Source: Phytophthora hibernalis (lineage: Eukaryota > Oomycota > Peronosporomycetes > Peronosporales > Peronosporaceae). From it: a stretch of 64,000 bases of DNA. The position numbers were made by a program, and so were the translations under genes. Position 1 is the first letter of the stretch. The number at the start of each line of letters is the position of its first letter. The stretch is from assembly GCA_012656075.1 (NCBI GenBank), contig JAAKBF010000107.1, forward strand, positions 124,001 through 188,000, read 5' to 3'. Positions 21,697-31,622 of the stretch are shown piece after piece. Under the pieces are notes generated by a model, which did no database searches, had not been told where the DNA came from, and was given only the letters and a program-made list of their open reading frames with translations.

Positions 21697-23216
21697 ATGT
21701 CGGCCCAAGCTTTGGCCGAGAGCGCCGCAATTGGCGCCGTAGCGCCTTCCACAGGCGAATCCATCGACGCGCGTGACGTCATACGCAGCTACGAGCGTTC
21801 GCTGACCGAGGCGGTGCTTTCCCCGCGCTCTGAAGCCGCGCGTAGCCCGAGAAACGTTCAAAATGGCGTCGCAGCTCTATCTGTGGGCGTTGCGAGCGCC
21901 GCGGCGCGTCAAGCGTCGCCTAGAGCCGTGTACCACTCGCCGCACGCGTTTGCTGACGCGGCGCCCGTGGATTTGACCACTTTTTCGCCTCGTAGACGCG
22001 CCCAGAGCGCTCATAAACAGAATCTGGAGGTGTCCAGTGTCCGTGTGGACTTTGGAGATGAAGAAGAAGGAAAAGAAGAGGGAGATGGGGAGCTTGACAC
22101 TCTACGGGTGGATGACGAGTTCGCCTCCAGTTCAGGACAAGTGAAGGTGCACGTGGAGAAGGTTTCTACTGCTAAGGAGTTGGAAGACAAGGAGACGTCC
22201 CTGATGACAATGAAGGCTGTCTCATCTGCATGGACGAGTTCTCGGCCAGACGCAAGGCCTACCCACTGCCCTGTACAGGTCAATGTACTGGTGCTTACGT
22301 GCACTACCGATGCATCATGGCGTGGCTGGGCCAGTCGGGAAGCTGTCCGCTGTGTCGTGGAGCATGCGATCCACTGGTACTACAGCCCATGCAGAAGCTG
22401 GAGCTGCAGGATATGACCAAGATGGCGATCCAGCCTGTGCCTCTGGACGCTGGTATCATCCGATGTTATGTGAAGCAGGTGTACCGCGGCATGTTCAAGC
22501 AGTACGGCTACGAGCTGTACCTACAGGGACAGATCGGGACCCAGGAAGAGGACAAGTTCCTGCTGGCTGCGAGACGCCAAGTGCGCTCGAATATGACGGC
22601 CAACTACACTATCTGCACGGACAAGGAGTGCACGGACGCGAAGCGCATCGGACGCATGGGCTCCAACTTCCTCGGCACGTGCTTCACTTTGTACGATAAT
22701 GGACGCGATCCGCAGAAGCTGGCCAAGATCCAGGACGCCGTGAGCTCGGACGACGTGGTGGTGCAGAACGTGCTGCAGATCCGCGAAGAATTGGGCTGCG
22801 TCACGTATGAGCCGAACCGCACCAGTGTGGGGCCGCGCAAGATGCGCGTGGTGATCCCCGACGTGGACGAGGAAGGCGGGTCCTCCAAGGTCGTGCGTCC
22901 GATGAGCCGTCAAGACCGACTCGTCACTCGTCTCTCGACGGGCGAGATGAAGGACCTGATGCGCTTCTCGAACCGCGAGCCCGTCTTCCGCGAGGACCTG
23001 GGCGCCTACTGTCTGGACTTCGGAGGTCGGGTGTCCATGGCGTCGGTCAAGAACTTCCAGCTCATCAGCAGCGAGGATCCGTCCATGGGCAACATCCTGC
23101 AGTTCGGGCGCGTGGCCGACGACATGTTCACGATGGACTTCCAGTGGCCGCTGTCTCCGTTCCAAGCGTTCTCCATTTGCCTCAGCAGCTGCGACACCAA
23201 GCTGGCATGCGTCTAA
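21697..23216 (+). CDS. RING-type/Tubby C-terminal domain fusion protein (one frame break)
   Basis: About 506 residues. After a low-complexity N-terminal third, a zinc-binding RING-like motif spans about residues 175-220: CLICMDEFSARRKAY, then PCTGQCTGAYVHYRC and SCPLC, a C-x2-C ... C-x-G-x-C-x5-H-x2-C ... C-x2-C layout close to RING-CH/MARCH fingers. A complete Tubby domain follows, ending GRVSMASVKNFQLIS, ILQFGRVADDMFTMDFQWPL and FAICLSSCDTKLACV-like text. Tubby domains bind phosphoinositides and membranes; a RING finger suggests an E3 ubiquitin ligase. The frame slips at CCC 22199-22201; one added C joins the two halves, and no intron signals fit. Confidence 0.85.
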
Positions 23217-23387
23217 CTCCCGTATGGGATGGGATGTACAGCACCAAGGTGGACACTCCGATTAACCCGTTATATATAATAAATCGTTAGAATTCGTTAC
23301 GTACTTACACAAAAAGTCGCGTATTTTATTTATGTGCGTACTTAGTAAACGTAGTTTACCGACCTCAGTTCGGAACTGGTCTCCAAT

Positions 23388-24404
23388 ATGACGGTGTTGC
23401 TACCGTCCTTCATCGCCGATGGCAACTGGTTCCTGCTGGCATTGGCACTGCCCGTAGCTGCCCTAGGAGCATTGCTGCACCCTCGTTGGCGTGTGCACTT
23501 GGGTGACGTGTCACGTCGCAGTGTCAAGCGGTTGTATCTGTTGTGGGGTTTACTGGTACTGAGCTCGGTTCTAGGCGTCCTGGGTCTGTCATTGGAGCTG
23601 TACCACTCGCGCGGTTGCCCCAATAGTGCCGTGTTCCGCTACGAGATCGAAAACTTGGCGCGGTTCGTGTACGAGTTGTGTGCACGCCAGAACGTGCCTT
23701 ACTGGGCGGCGTTCGGCAATTTGCTGTTCGTCATGCGCGGCCAGCGGCGCATCCCCGTGGGGGACACGGACTCGGACATTGGCGTGGTCAAGACGGACTT
23801 CATGCAGCAATTCGGCAGTGTCAGCAACTTTTCGGTGGTCGTACGACGAGAAGCCTACCTGGAGCTGCAGAGACCTGTGTACGTGGTGTACCACAGCGAG
23901 CGCGAACTCGTGCAGATCTACCTGGACGAAGAGGCCCAGGGCTCCCATGCAGATATCTGGTTCTACAGGGAAGAGGTGGTTGATGAAACCAAGTGGTTAG
24001 TCAATGACGACCGCACGATTCGAGGCAAGTGGCTGCTGTACGACCAAGTGCTGCCTCTGGATGTGGAGCCGGCCTTCTTCTTGAATGTACCTGTGACTGT
24101 GCCACGCAATGCGAGCTACTTGGCGAGAGCCGAGTACGGAGCGAACTTCATGACGCCTATTACTATGAGGATGGAGTGCATCGAGAACATGATCAACGGC
24201 TATACGTTCTACAAGACGTCGTTCCTCACGAAACTGCGGTATGCTACCACGTTTGTGGCGCTCGTGGCGGCGCTGACGCTGCTGGCGGCCAACTACGTCC
24301 CGCCACTGAGTCGAGCCTTGCGGATTCAGAAGGGAGGCAAGGCAGGAGGACCTAGTGCGTGGCTGGAGGCAGCACAGCGAGGATCGGACAAGTACTTTGT
24401 GTAA
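23388..24404 (+). CDS. LicD/fukutin-like nucleotidyltransferase, membrane protein
   Basis: 338 residues, intronless. Two hydrophobic segments lie near the N-terminus (FLLALALPVAALGALL and LYLLWGLLVLSSVLGVLGLS) and one near the C-terminus (YATTFVALVAALTLLA). Between them is the LicD/fukutin core: YWAAFGNLLFVMRGQRRIPV then GDTDSDIGVV, whose D-x-D pattern is the metal-binding motif of this nucleotidyltransferase family, followed by HADIWFY and a late YGANFMTPI. Members transfer phosphocholine or ribitol/CDP-linked groups to glycans, often in the Golgi. The exact substrate is not evident here. Confidence 0.75.
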   Translation: MTVLLPSFIADGNWFLLALALPVAALGALLHPRWRVHLGDVSRRSVKRLYLLWGLLVLSSVLGVLGLSLELYHSRGCPNSAVFRYEIENLARFVYELCARQNVPYWAAFGNLLFVMRGQRRIPVGDTDSDIGVVKTDFMQQFGSVSNFSVVVRREAYLELQRPVYVVYHSERELVQIYLDEEAQGSHADIWFYREEVVDETKWLVNDDRTIRGKWLLYDQVLPLDVEPAFFLNVPVTVPRNASYLARAEYGANFMTPITMRMECIENMINGYTFYKTSFLTKLRYATTFVALVAALTLLAANYVPPLSRALRIQKGGKAGGPSAWLEAAQRGSDKYFV

Positions 24405-24469
24405 CACTTTTTATCACAACAATCAGGTTGATCCGGACGAGTGCTGTGCTTGATCCCTGGTCTGCTATC

Positions 24470-25330
24470 CTAGTACTTGTTCTTTTGTTTGTCTTTGCCC
24501 TTGGTAGGACGATCGATAGACATAGCAACCATGAGCGGCGGGATCTTAGGTGGAGCCTGCAGAAGAAGTTGCTGGATATCTGGCCACTCCATGGCCTCGA
24601 ACTCTTCGTTGTGAATGAGGCTGCCGGGTTCCAAGCGGTCGAGGTACATGACGCCGTTCAGGTGGTCGAGCTCGTGCTGGAAGACGCGGGCAGGGAAGTC
24701 CGTCAGCGTCTCCTGAATTTTGCGGCCTTCACCGTCTTGGTACTGCACTCGGATCTCGTCTGCGCGCTTGACGATGCCCTGGTAGCCAGGGACACTGAGG
24801 CAGCCTTCGAAGTCGCGCTTGGTAGCGCTCGACATACCCACGATCTCCGGGTTCAGCACCTCCTGGTACTCCATCTTGTCCAGATCGTCTTCGTTCTCCG
24901 GCATGTTCTTGATCATCAGGAACATGCGCAGGTTGTGGGCGAGCTGCGGCGCTGCGATGCCCACGCCGGCCTCCTGACGCTGCAATCCAGACGTTGATCA
25001 ATGTTAGCACTGCCCCACACAGTAAATAGCTACACCACTCGGTAGAAGAACTACCAACATCTCACCACTTCCGTCTCCATCGCCTCCATGAGTCTTCGGA
25101 TGGCAGGGGCGCGCACATCAGCCACAGACTTGGACACTCGTCGTAGAGCTACACATCACGAAAACAACAATTTCTCAGTCCCCAGATCTCGTCGGAAGCT
25201 GCAATTCACACAGCAACATATCCAAACGCCTGTGTATTTGAGACGACCAGCAGCGTCTTCAACCGACGCGTATAGGCTTCAATACATACACAAACGTACC
25301 AGAGTTCCCGAGGAAGACAAGCGTCTGCAT
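24470..25330 (-). CDS. PDF: Peptide deformylase, organellar type
   Basis: Removes the formyl group from the initiator Met of organelle-made proteins using a bound metal. Three exons, 25300-25330, 25066-25148 and 24470-24979, splice in phase to 207 residues. All three PDF motifs are present: GVGIAAPQ, EGCLS and QHELDH (the two His plus Glu of the metal site and catalytic base). The first exon encodes only MQTLVFLGNS, so no clear targeting peptide is visible; an alternative upstream exon is possible. The Lys-rich tail KGKDKQKNKY is extra. The gene is divergent from the basic protein at 25398, with only 67 bp between the two ATGs. Confidence 0.88.
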
Positions 25331-25397
25331 GTTGTTTTTCGACAGTTGAAATCACTAAGTGCGACGGTCTCCGATAAGTTCGCACCATAAGTCGAAA

Positions 25398-25913
25398 ATG
25401 AATGGGACGCGGGAAGCGCCGGCAGGTGCATCGTTGGCCGCGCATTTTGAGGCTAAACGGCGGATTTTGGCCACGGTGAAGCAGATGGAAGAACGCGGAG
25501 AGAAACTGGAGGAAGCCACGCCGGAAGAGGTCCTGGAGGCTGCCGACAAGGCTGCAGAGACCGTTTTCAAGTTCGACTTTAGCCTTTCGGAGACAGACGC
25601 TACGAAGCGCAGCAGGAACCGCAAACGCAGCAAGAAGCGGAAGTCCAAGAAGCCACAGGAGGAGGTTGAGAAGAGCTACGAAACTGCAACCAGTCAAGAA
25701 GAGAAGCAGGAGACCAAGGCGTCCTTTCTCAAGCTTCGTAAGCCAACGGGAACGGACAGTGAGGTGGCTAAGATGCACCTGCGCTATGGCCAAGGAAGAC
25801 GCAATTTGGCAGCTATGAAGCAGCGCGAACAACGCAAAAAGACGATCGACGCACAGGAAGCGAGCACCGAGTTTAAGTTTAACTTTGCGGCCGCATCCAA
25901 GAGCGATCGCTGA
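25398..25913 (+). CDS. Small basic protein with two FKF[DN]F motifs
   Basis: 171 residues, intronless, start at the ATG at 25398. It is rich in K, R and E (KRSRNRKRSKKRKSKK), with a short aromatic motif near the middle (VFKFDFSLSE) that recurs at the C-terminus (EFKFNFAAAS). LKLRKPTGTD and LRYGQGRRNLAAM lie between. The composition suggests a nucleolar or RNA-associated protein. I do not recognise a named family. Confidence 0.65.
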   Translation: MNGTREAPAGASLAAHFEAKRRILATVKQMEERGEKLEEATPEEVLEAADKAAETVFKFDFSLSETDATKRSRNRKRSKKRKSKKPQEEVEKSYETATSQEEKQETKASFLKLRKPTGTDSEVAKMHLRYGQGRRNLAAMKQREQRKKTIDAQEASTEFKFNFAAASKSDR

Positions 25914-26187
25914 GTCAGTGAAAAGAGTTTGGCTGTCCATTAGAACTTATTGGGTCCTCTTGCTTCAACCGAGACCAGTCGCCATAACGGCATGCGTTTT
26001 CTACGTCAAGACCTTCTATCCTACCTCACCGTGAACATTAGCGAGATACCCCGAAAAATTTGGTCTGGAAGTTGGCAACGATCATTCATAGGAAGCAAAA
26101 AGTCTCTTGATTGGCATCAAACCACAACGTTCGTCGGCTTCTTAATAACTTGGGGCTCCAACTCCCAGTGTAGTCGTCTTCGAAGAC

Positions 26188-26496
26188 TCACAGCATTTTT
26201 CCAGCAGCATTTTCGCCACGCAGCTTGTCCGCAAGAGCTTGCGCAGTCTGCGTGTGGGTCCGCGCCCAGTGTGCGAACGTTCGAGCCGCCTCCGCTCGAG
26301 ATCGCGCACCTTCCGCTTGAGCTCTAGCTGCTTCCATAAGAGCTACAGCTGCCTCGGCTTGCGCTTGGGCCACCTTCGCTTCAGCTTCAGCCGCCTCCGC
26401 CTGAGCTTTCGCAGTGTCCGCCAGAGCTTCAGCTGCTTCGGCTGAAGTCGAAGCTCCTAGCGGGTTCAACGGACGCTGTATTCCACTTCCCCACAT
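26188..26496 (-). CDS. Ala/Glu-rich coiled-coil frame (copy C)
   Basis: A 102-residue frame with ATG at 26496: MWGSGIQRPLNPLG, then AEAAEALADTAKAQ-type repeats, then a tail with RTFAHWARTHTQTAQAL. It is the intact counterpart of the broken frame at 20569-20784. Divergent from the truncated ankyrin copy, as in copy B. Expression is unproven. Confidence 0.45.
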   Translation of the reverse strand: MWGSGIQRPLNPLGASTSAEAAEALADTAKAQAEAAEAEAKVAQAQAEAAVALMEAARAQAEGARSRAEAARTFAHWARTHTQTAQALADKLRGENAAGKML

Positions 26497-26736
26497 TTCA
26501 CTTGCTCTTCAATTCGAAACTGGTCTACTCGTATTTCTTCTTTTCCAACGCCTCGTCCCGAGCACTGTACTTGAAGTACTTAAAGTACTTGTCACCAACT
26601 GCCATTTCATCAATTGGCAGGACATCAATTGGCAGGACACGTTTGCCTCCACCCCTATTCATGGATTCGCCATTTTTATCTTGAGCTTTTGGTGTTGCCC
26701 TGAAAAATCATCGAACAGCAAGTGCACGGTTCGAAG

Positions 26737-27246
26737 ATGGTCCATAAATCACGAAAGGAATCGACGGTGGCCTCATCAAATGTGCCACCGCGGAGGAAAG
26801 TTTTAAATCCGCCCACTGCTCGGGCTGCTAGGTTGTCCGTCGTAGCTCCCAAACTCAATTCGATGCAGATGGCAGAGCTCCTGAGACCTTTCTGGAGCGA
26901 ACTACTGCAAAACAGTGTCAAAAACGTCAGGAAGTTCGTCCGCGAAAACCGTTCGAAGGTCGATTTCAACTCTGTACGATACACGGCTTGTGCTGATGGA
27001 ACCGGGCTGCATCTTTGTGCTCAACACGGATTCATCGCCTGCGCGAAAATACTGCTGGAAATCGGAGTGAAGATCGATCTCCCGAACAAAGTGGGTTCCA
27101 CTGCTTTGCACGTAGCTTGCAAGTTCGACCAGGGAGAAATGGTGAAGTTTTTGCTTGAAACAGGGGCCCGGATGGATATACCGGACGTGGTACGAAATGT
27201 GTTGAATGACGAGCTCGAATTGATGTTGTTGCCTTCAGCAGAATAA
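26737..27246 (+). pseudogene. Truncated ankyrin gene copy with a degenerate intron
   Basis: Nearly identical to exon 1 of the gene at 17373-20328 (MVHKSRKES to ARMDIPD). At the exon end the donor GTAAGT of the full gene is replaced by GTACGA, so translation would run on through the former intron to a TAA at 27244-27246. The former intron and the start of exon 2 (GTCTTTGACGTTGCGCCGTAC) can still be recognised, and nothing after about 27300 matches the rest of the gene. Confidence 0.7.
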
Positions 27247-27411
27247 TGTCGTCTTTGACGTTGCGCCGTACTTGCCCGCTCTCCCAGGAACAAGCAAAAA
27301 ACATCAAGCCCTTCGTTAGCCTACTGCATCTATCGAACGCAACATGATTCAGACGAGTGATTTCCTCAAAATCAAATATACCACAGAGCTCCTAACAGTG
27401 CTGCTTGCTAC

Positions 27412-29129
27412 CTATGCGTTCGCCACCGAGACGGTGACGTCGCTTTCGTTGACTGGATTTGCCTTGATCTTCTCGGGATCCACTGTTTTCCCGGACGCGT
27501 AGCTGGTCGAGCTCGGTGTCGAAGACAGAGTAGATCTGTCGGTCGTGCTGTCCACTGTGCTCTCCGTTCTGCAGCTGTGGGATATAGGCATCGGCTTCTC
27601 GGGGTTGTCGTTGACGCTGGCCGTCGTAGAATTGTCTTCTTCCAGTACTTTCGGAAGTGGCGGCGCGAATAGGCCCTTGAACGCTTCAAAGTCGACGTAT
27701 CCGTCACCTTTGCTGTCGACGGACGCAATCATTTCCTTGACTTCCTCAGCCACCATCGAGTTCTTGAAAACGTCCTGCAGTCCGACGATGGACAGTCGAC
27801 CCTGCTTCTCGCCGTCCAAGATGCCGAACGCCTCCTTGATGGTGCTCTGGCCAATATCCCGCTGGTCCATGACGGCCGCCATGAACTCGAGGAAGTTGAT
27901 GTGTCCACTCTTAGACTGATTGATACGCGCAAAGAGCTCCACAGCATCTGCGTTGGCCACTCCACACTCCACCAATGCACTGCAGAACTCGTCCCTAGAC
28001 AACGAGCCCTTCTTGGTGCGGTCCATGGAGTGGAAGACCTCGGCCGCCATCTCCTGCTGGATGTGGTCCTCCGAGATCCCCAGCGCTACGGACAGTAGCG
28101 CGGTCTGCTTCATCTTACGACACTGACTGAAGCTCAGCATGTTGGTCAGCAGCATCCGCTTGTCACTCTGAAGACGCGCAGCACCAGATCCATCCGCACT
28201 GGCCAAGTCACCTTCGTTAAGCCACTTGTGCTCCAGAGCTTGTTCAGCCGACAGTCTCTGATCCACGTCCTCCTTCACCAACGACTTGATGAAGAGGATC
28301 GAGCTTGGCGAAAACTGGGACCAAATATCGTTCTCAAAGATGAGCACTCCGTCGTAGATGTTGCCCATGGTCTCGTCTATTGTAGCTGCGTGGAAGGGCG
28401 AGACGCCTGTAAGAAGCTCGAAGCAGAGCACACCGACACTCCACAGGTCGCACTTTTCATTGTAGTCTCCGTCCAGTACTTCGGGGCCACGTAGTCAATC
28501 GTGCCTAAGGGTTTCACCAGCTTCTCGCCGCGCTTGAAGCGGGTGCTGAGTCCAAAGTCGCATAGGCGGAGTGACCCCGGACTGTCAGCGTTCTCCAGCA
28601 GCAGGTTCTCGAGCTTCAGGTCTCGATGCGTGATGAAGTTCGAGTGCAGGAAGGCCAGCGCCCGCAGTAGTGCGCGGATGATTTTGCGCACGTCGCTCTC
28701 CGAGAACTGGCGTCGCTCCTGGTACAGGTGTTCGTACAGCTCCTTGCCCTTACATAGCTGCATGATCATGTACATGTGTTGCTTGTCCTCGTACGAGCCG
28801 ATGACGCGCACGATCTGCGGGTGGTGCAGCCGCTTCAAAATGTTGATCTCGTTGCGTAGCGCGTCGCGATCCACTTCGTTGCTGAGCGCCACGACCTTGA
28901 CGGCCCACTCCTTGCCCGACTTCTTGCTCACCGCGTGCTTGACGCAGCCAAAGTGACCCGTGCCAATGGTGCAATTGAAGTCGAAGTACTCGGTGATGTC
29001 GTCCACGTACTTGTGCTGGATCAGGTCGGACGTCAAATCATCGCGTAGGCTGCTGCGACCTTCTCGGGATGTGGGCGCGTTGGCGGTGGACCCAATGACG
29101 GCATCAGCTTTGGACTGGCGGCACCCCAT
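27412..29129 (-). CDS. CDPK: Calcium-dependent protein kinase with four EF-hands (one frame break)
   Basis: About 572 residues. The N-terminus MGCRQSK is a myristoylation/palmitoylation signal. The kinase domain has GTGHFGCVKHA (glycine loop), EWAVKVV (ATP lysine), THRDLKLEN (catalytic loop), CDFGLS and a VAPEVLDG-type P+1 loop. The C-terminal domain has four EF-hands; FARINQSKSGHINFLEF is the best loop, DSKGDGYVDFEAF lacks the usual final Glu, and ILDGEKQGRLSIVG is degenerate. A Ser/Thr-rich tail follows. The frame slips at GGGG 28483-28486, inside VAPE; one added base restores it. No plant-type autoinhibitory sequence was positively identified. Confidence 0.9.
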
Positions 29130-29882
29130 TCTCCAGTGGATTAACAAGCGGCGAAGGAAGAAATGCTATGCTGACTGCGACAAGGTCAATCGATGCACTA
29201 CACTGGCGTAAAAATACCAGAACTGAAGGCCAAGAATAGCCCGGCTCAGGGTGATAAGGTCTCTGTTGTGTCGGCTGTTGGTCGCCTGCTGCCTGTGCGT
29301 TCGGGCCAACCGGTTTGTGTGGTTGGCAGCCTTGCTGTGTATTTGCGGCGAGGTTTGCTTCGTGGTGTGCGCTGCTCGGCAAGTCGAAGAGTGAGCGAGC
29401 GCGGAGGTTTCGGCATGTGACAGACAAGACGGAAAATGCGCCTTTATGAGGGATACGTATGCGCACCCGTGTACTAACGTGCAAAATTTGTAGATTGCTT
29501 CACGTCAGCCGTGTCCCCAACATTGACATCCGTGTACATACGGTACAAGCGAAACGGCGACAGCAAGGGTGAATCACAAGTCGTGATGGAGGGGTGCTAT
29601 ATGAGCATTTACTTCATCTCCGACGGAGACTCCGTAGCTTTTTTCGTACATGTACTCGTTCAGCTTCATGGAGGTACAGTACAGTACATGTATTAAAAGG
29701 CTTACCGGTATTTGCACTCGTTCATAATACAAGACGATGGATTGGACTTTTCGGTAAGACAGAACGAAGCGCTATCGTAGCCTTGGCTATCTTGTCCGGC
29801 GGATAAGCACAAGGTTCGGTGCGTTTGGCTGGGTTAAGCTTTCGAAATTGTGAAAGGCAGACTTTGAGTAGTGGCTGGGATC
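29130..29882. other. Intergenic region without a recognisable gene
   Basis: Upstream of the CDPK. Several short frames overlap on both strands but none shows a domain or coding character. It contains a TTCATCTCCGACGGAGACTC stretch with partial dyad symmetry near 29613 and ordinary AT/GC composition elsewhere. Confidence 0.4.
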
Positions 29883-30250
29883 TTACTCGTGGTCGATGTC
29901 ATTGATGTTTTCCATCAGGATCATTGGGTCACCAACTTCAGGAGGAGGGAGCATGTCGTTTATAAAGGCTTCGATAATTGATTTGCGTGTTGTGAGACCT
30001 TGTTGGTGAGATTCGATGCGCCTTCCAAATGCTTCCCAGTCTTGGCGAAGCTGATGATAGTCTGCAATCGACCCGTTCCCACCGTCCAGCGCGAGATGAG
30101 CAGAGTGCGTGATGTTGCTGATGTGCTGCTTGAGATGTGTGTCCGACGCCCGAAGCATCGGTACGATAAAGTCCGGAGGTGGTTGGGCAATTGCATCATC
30201 CCACGTCGAGCGATCCAGATTTCGCGTGAGAAGTTTGTGATCAACAGATC
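29883..30250 (-). pseudogene. Fragment of an unrecognised gene family (partner of 31623-32787)
   Basis: The C-terminal 90 residues are readable (LRASDTHLKQHISNITHSA to INDIDHE) and match the end of the frame at 31623-32787 in order: LRASD, QLRQD-EA-GRR, RK-IIEAF, PPP, ENI-D-DH/EH. Upstream, the similarity continues in another frame (LTRNLD-like text), so the copy is truncated and broken. A transposase gene lies between the two family copies. Function unknown. Confidence 0.55.
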
Positions 30251-30482
30251 CAACACTGCGCAGCCGTTGCCTTGTTCAAGATCAAGAGCACGGGGAGAAA
30301 GACTGTGCGTGCTTGCCGATCCCCTCTGGTTGTTGTGTGTTGACAATTCCCAAGCGTACGTATACGTGCATTACTTTGGTATTATATTACATGTAGTAAA
30401 CGCAGAGTCAGCTCTTAAACTAATCATATTCTGCATGAATAGAGGATTTAGTTCGAGTGTCTTGTTCTACAGAACGTGCAAG

Positions 30483-31589
30483 ATGGAGGAGGCAGCTACA
30501 AAAATGAACGCGCATCCCCATACAGTATTTCATTGTTTATATGGGTTCTTTTATCTCGGCTACTCGCGACAAGAGCTTGCTCGCGTGTACAACAAGAGTG
30601 AAAAAACGATTGGCAGTTGGGTTCAAGTCTACGAAACAACGGGAACGTTTCAGCGAGCGAAGTCCATCTCCGACAAAAATTTACGAGAGTTCACATGCAA
30701 TGGCTCTGCTAGTTCTACTCCCAGAAGCCGCTAGCATATCTCGATGAAGCGCAGGATGCTTTCCAAAGGCTCACCACATCACTATCTCGAAAGCATCGGA
30801 GTGGCGTATAATTCACGACTGCGGTTTCACATACAAAGTTCTGGAGAGGCGTGCAATGCATATCAAGGAACGCGATGTATTTCGATTTATCGAGGAACTG
30901 AGCAACATTGATTGGAGTCATTCCAATCTCGTTTTTCTCGATGAAGTGTCTTTCGACAATCGCGGGATGATCAGAAAACGTGGGTACGCTCTAAAGGGGA
31001 AATCGCTTGCTATTCGTGGCGATTTCCAACGAAAGCCTAGGGTATCGATATTAGCTTTCATTGGCGTCAATGGGGTGATCGATTACTTCGACATCCAAGG
31101 CACATTTGATCGCGTTGAATTTGTCAAATGCTGCCAAGACTTTTTGTACTCCAGCAGAGGAAATGTACGACAATACCCAGGGGCCAACTCCGTGTGGATT
31201 TTGGACGGTGCGTCGATACACAGGCATCCAGAGATTGTGCACTTCCTCAGAAGCATTGGCGTCATGCCAATTTTTCTTCTGGCCTACTGCCCGTTCTTCA
31301 ACCCAATAGAGTACATGTTCTGGTACGCCAAGAAGGCGTTTCAGCGGTACTACAGCGAGTAAAGTGGACGTGATTTATTACCCTTTGTTGTGAAAATATT
31401 TCGCCGCTTTGAAGGGTTTATATGGGAAGAGTGTTCGAGCATTGCGGTTGGAAGCTACAGGGCTATTTTGATCCGACTGGGCCAATGTCAACAGAAGAGC
31501 GGCACGTTCCTGATATCTGGAATAACGATGCGGGACTGGAGGGTGCAGACGAAAACTTGGGGTTTATTGAGAGACGTACGTCAATATAG
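30483..31589 (+). pseudogene. Tc1/IS630-superfamily transposase, decayed
   Basis: Cut-and-paste transposase. The N-terminal part has a helix-turn-helix-like segment (GYSRQELARVYNKSEKTIGSWV). After frame breaks near 30700-30800, a long intact stretch (30856-31362) carries the DDE core: SNLVFLDEVSFDNRG, SVWILDGASIHRH and YCPFFNPIEYMF, where the two Asp and final Glu sit. A TAA at 31360-31362 interrupts it, but the original text continues to a stop at 31587-31589 after another frame slip (VFEHCGWKLQGYFDPTGPMS). I could not define terminal repeats with confidence. Confidence 0.85.
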
Positions 31590-31622
31590 GTTGTAGTGAG
31601 GTAAAGACTATCCTAAAAACAT

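Larger units (their letters stand above)
25968..27265 (+). repeat. Duplicated unit, copy C: 5' half only
   Basis: Inverted relative to copy B (19810-21080) and in the same orientation as copy A. It carries the end repeat, the Ala/Glu-rich frame, the promoter region, the ankyrin exon, then the first intron and the beginning of exon 2, after which similarity fades near 27265-27300. The CDPK gene follows immediately. Confidence 0.75.

Noticed and set aside
22011..22304. Ser/Thr-rich minus-strand frame under RING-Tubby
   Set aside because: Complement of the acidic linker; no independent support.
28483..28486. Intron or programmed frameshift in the CDPK
   Set aside because: No GT/AG pair fits, and the break falls inside the invariant APE text; a missing base is simpler.
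29193..29420. Plus-strand frame with ATG upstream of the CDPK
   Set aside because: Composition is not protein-like, and it sits in the CDPK promoter region.
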